DNA from: an uncultured Dysgonomonas sp.
GTDB lineage: Bacteria > Bacteroidota > Bacteroidia > Bacteroidales > Dysgonomonadaceae
Assembly: GCA_937875275.1 (NCBI GenBank)
Contig: CALNCC010000147.1
Coordinates: 1-10,066 of the forward strand
Direction of reading: 5' to 3'
Length of the DNA: 10,066 bases
This document shows positions 7,952 through 10,066 of the stretch, piece after piece. A program made the position numbers and the translations under genes. The notes under the pieces were generated by a model. That model was not told the DNA's origin. It searched no databases and saw only the letters and a list, made by a program, of their open reading frames with translations. Every line of letters begins with the position of its first letter. The stretch's first letter is position 1.

Positions 7952-7992
7952 GTCTAAATAGAAATTCTCTTCCTCGGTCTGAATAGACATTC
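7952..7992 (+). repeat. Pair of 16-bp direct repeats upstream of the C26-M19 gene
   Basis: GTCTAAATAGAAATTC (7952-7967) and GTCTGAATAGACATTC (7977-7992) agree at 14 of 16 positions and start 25 nt apart. They lie just upstream of the TATATTTG element, where an activator or repressor could bind. The outer bases TGTCTA (7951-7956) and TAGACA (7984-7989) also form a loose inverted repeat with a 27-nt loop. No T-run follows, so I do not call a terminator. Confidence 0.45.
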
Positions 7993-8005
7993 AACTCTTA
8001 TGTTG

Positions 8006-8013
8006 TATATTTG
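8006..8013 (+). promoter_or_regulatory. Bacteroidetes -7 promoter element TATATTTG
   Basis: TATATTTG matches the TAnnTTTG consensus of the primary sigma factor in Bacteroidetes exactly. Transcription would start near 8018-8022, about 15 nt before the ATG at 8036 and downstream of the ATG at 8000. I see no clear -33 TTTG element at the usual distance, so an activator bound at the direct repeats may help. Confidence 0.55.
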
Positions 8014-8035
8014 TTTCTACAAAAATAAGAAACAG

Positions 8036-9832
8036 ATGTCAGACAAGATTGTAGATTTCAGTACAGCAACCTCGGGATTCACATTCCAAAGTAAACGCGA
8101 CGGCAATCCCGTAATAGGTCTTTCGGTCAACATAGACGGACAAACATCGCGCCTCCACAAGGCATATATACAATCCATCCTCGATGCGGGAGGCATCCCC
8201 CTATTGATTCCTGCGACAGACGACACAGATGTTTTGCGCGAAATAGTTGAGCGTGTAGACGGGTTGTTGCTGACGGGCGGCTCCGACATCGACGGTCGAT
8301 ATTTCAACGAGCCCACTCTCGACGGTTTGACGGATGTCAATCAGGAACGAGACATGTACGATTTTCTGTTATTGAAAATTGCATCCGACCACCAACTGCC
8401 CATCTTAGGAATCTGTCGAGGCATGCAGGTTATCAATGTAGCCTTTGGCGGAGGAATGTGGCAGGATCTGCCTTCGCAGTTTCCTACTCCACCACTCAAT
8501 CACAGTATCCTTGTCAACAAAGAAAAAGCGGTACATACCGTCCGCATCGAACGCGACACGGTACTACACGAAATATTCGGCAGCGACGAGATCGGAGTAA
8601 ATTCGCGCCATCATCAGGCAGTAAAAGAAATAGCTCAAGGATTCAAGATTACAGCAACTGCACCCGATGGTGTTGTGGAAGCTATCGAGGCCTATCCCAA
8701 CCGCAGAATACTGGGCGTGCAATGGCATCCCGAAAATATGGCTTCGGAAGGTGGCGATGCCGGAATGAAGCGATTGTTTGCACATCTGATAGCAGAAGCC
8801 AACCTGTTCAAGCAAGCTAAGGCGTTTCATCAGAAACACTTTTCGGTAGATTCGCATTGTGATACACCGATGCTTTTTGCTGAGCATGATGTAAATATCG
8901 GAGTACGCAACACGGTTGGGCAAGTAGACTTAGTGAAGATGAAGGAGGGCATGCTCGATGCTGCTTTTGTTGTCGCCTACATTCCGCAAAGTCATCCGGC
9001 TGACGAGGCGAAACGCTATGCGCACGACCTCTTAAAGTCGATGCAGGAACAAATCAAAGACAACAGAGAACATGTGGGTCAGGCTTGTACTTTTGCCGAA
9101 GCCGACACGCTGAAAAGTCAAGGACGCAAAACAATTTTTCTCGGCATAGAGAACGGGCATGCCTTAGAAAACGATATAGACAATCTCGATTTTTTTCGCA
9201 AGATGGGAGTAACCTATCTTACCCTTTGCCACAACGGAGCCAACGACCTGTGCGACTCGGCAGCCGGAGAAGCGAAACATTCGGGACTGAGCAAATTCGG
9301 AAAACAGGTTGTCAAACGTATGAACGAACTGGGCATGGTCATTGACTTGTCGCATGCAGCAGAATCGACATTCTACGATGTACTGAAAGAAAGTAAAGTG
9401 CCGGTCATAGCATCGCACTCATCGGCACGAGCATTGTGCGACCATCCTCGCGATCTGACCGACGAACAAATACGTGCTCTTGCAACAGCAGGCGGTGTTG
9501 TTCAGGTATGTCTGTATAGCGGTTTCTTGGTCAAAGACCGAAAGGCAACCTTGATGGATGCGGTTGACCACATCGAACATATTATCCGTGTGGGTGGCAT
9601 AGAATGTGTCGGCATTGGTTCCGACTTCGATGGTGGCGGAGGCATAGAGGGTTGTAATGGTGCAAATGAATTGATTAATATAACTGTTGAACTTCTACGC
9701 AGAGGATATACTCAAGATAATCTGAAAGCAATATGGGGCGATAACCTTCGCCGCGTAGTAGAAACTGTTCAAAACTTTAAAGGAAATTTAAGCAAATGGC
9801 TCTTAATTATATCTGGATTGGGTTCTTTCTGA
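8036..9832 (+). CDS. Fusion of peptidase C26 amidotransferase-like domain and M19 dipeptidase
   Basis: From ATG 8036 the protein has 598 residues; a start at 8000 would add 12 but lies upstream of the promoter element. There is no signal peptide, so it is cytoplasmic. Residues about 25-255 are a class-I glutamine-amidotransferase-like C26 domain (PuuD-like): LLLTGGSDIDGRY (78-90), nucleophile elbow GICRGMQ with Cys127, and HPE with His231 and Glu233. Residues about 268-585 are an M19 renal-type dipeptidase with the full zinc set: DSHCDTP (His274, Asp276), IENGH (Glu372), DLSHAAE (His440), ASHSS (His461) and GSDFDG (Asp530). The first half should cut gamma-glutamyl amide bonds and the second dipeptides, so the fusion could degrade gamma-glutamyl peptides such as glutathione in sequence. 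The tail after NLRRVVETVQ overlaps the next gene by 37 nt. Domain calls are firm; the substrate is inferred. Confidence 0.92.
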   Translation: MSDKIVDFSTATSGFTFQSKRDGNPVIGLSVNIDGQTSRLHKAYIQSILDAGGIPLLIPATDDTDVLREIVERVDGLLLTGGSDIDGRYFNEPTLDGLTDVNQERDMYDFLLLKIASDHQLPILGICRGMQVINVAFGGGMWQDLPSQFPTPPLNHSILVNKEKAVHTVRIERDTVLHEIFGSDEIGVNSRHHQAVKEIAQGFKITATAPDGVVEAIEAYPNRRILGVQWHPENMASEGGDAGMKRLFAHLIAEANLFKQAKAFHQKHFSVDSHCDTPMLFAEHDVNIGVRNTVGQVDLVKMKEGMLDAAFVVAYIPQSHPADEAKRYAHDLLKSMQEQIKDNREHVGQACTFAEADTLKSQGRKTIFLGIENGHALENDIDNLDFFRKMGVTYLTLCHNGANDLCDSAAGEAKHSGLSKFGKQVVKRMNELGMVIDLSHAAESTFYDVLKESKVPVIASHSSARALCDHPRDLTDEQIRALATAGGVVQVCLYSGFLVKDRKATLMDAVDHIEHIIRVGGIECVGIGSDFDGGGGIEGCNGANELINITVELLRRGYTQDNLKAIWGDNLRRVVETVQNFKGNLSKWLLIISGLGSF

Positions 9833-10066
9833 TAGCACTTATTGTTGCTATCCTCAAATTGATTTTCACGGGAGACACGCAGGTGTTTACCGAAATCATC
9901 AATGCCACATTTTCGTCGGCACGCACAGGATTTGAAGTCTCTTTAGGGCTTACCGGTGTGCTCGCCCTCTGGTTGGGCATTATGAAGATCGGAGAGCAGG
10001 GCGGCGTAATAAATACTTTCGCCCGTGTAGCTGCACCGCTCTTCGGCAAGCTATTTCCCGAAGTAC
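9796..10066 (+). CDS. SpmA-like/nucleoside-recognition (Gate) domain membrane protein, 3' partial
   Basis: The ATG at 9796 opens a frame that reaches the window edge (90 codons). It begins MALNYIWIGFFLIALIVAIL, a membrane segment, then KLIFTGDTQVFTEIINATF and SSARTGFEVSLGLTGVLALW with LGIMKIGEQGGVINTFARVA and PLFGKLFPEV. The block LTGVLALWLGIMKIGEQGG resembles the start of SpmA, the spore maturation protein A family with the nucleoside recognition/Gate domain. Non-sporing Bacteroidetes carry such proteins, sometimes with SpmA- and SpmB-like halves fused, and their transport function is unclear. A purine-rich AAAGGAAA at about 9779-9786 lies 9 nt before the ATG, an unusually clear ribosome site for this window. 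It overlaps the previous gene by 37 nt in another frame, so the two are probably translationally linked. Confidence 0.8.
   Translation, partial: MALNYIWIGFFLIALIVAILKLIFTGDTQVFTEIINATFSSARTGFEVSLGLTGVLALWLGIMKIGEQGGVINTFARVAAPLFGKLFPEV

Overview
The window looks like a chromosomal segment from a member of the Bacteroidota, probably order Bacteroidales. The signs are a TAnnTTTG-type promoter element, A-rich leaders in place of strong Shine-Dalgarno sites (the last gene is an exception), lipoproteins with acidic residues just after the lipobox cysteine, a fused ResB/CcsA haem lyase, and an OprP-like porin ending in phenylalanine. I do not name a genus. All genes are on the + strand, coding is dense, and there is no mobile element, CRISPR array, tRNA or rRNA.

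Left part (1-7945). The 3' part of an imelysin-family (M75-like) protein is followed after 120 nt by a tight five-gene cluster with gaps of 21, 7, 23 and 10 nt. In order it holds a di-haem oxidoreductase lipoprotein (DUF1111/DHOR, two CxxCH), an OprP/OprO-like outer-membrane porin, a second lipoprotein with one CxxCH, a soluble two-domain Rid/chorismatase-like protein, and a 786-residue CcsBA cytochrome c haem lyase. CcsBA would attach haem to the two cytochrome lipoproteins. The porin and lipoproteins suggest an outer-membrane or cell-surface redox module linked to iron through imelysin. The chorismatase-like gene is the unexpected member.

Right part (7946-10066). A 90-nt intergenic region holds two near-identical 16-bp direct repeats and a good TATATTTG promoter element. 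The promoter lies downstream of the first possible ATG of the next gene, so translation more likely starts at 8036. That gene encodes one polypeptide joining a class-I glutamine-amidotransferase-like peptidase C26 domain to a complete M19 (renal-type) dipeptidase domain. It suits two-step breakdown of gamma-glutamyl peptides. Its end overlaps by 37 nt the start of a membrane protein resembling the SpmA/nucleoside-recognition family, which runs off the right edge.

Most striking points: the possible surface cytochrome-porin module with its own haem lyase and a chorismatase-like enzyme; the C26-M19 fusion; and the repeats and promoter that redefine its start.
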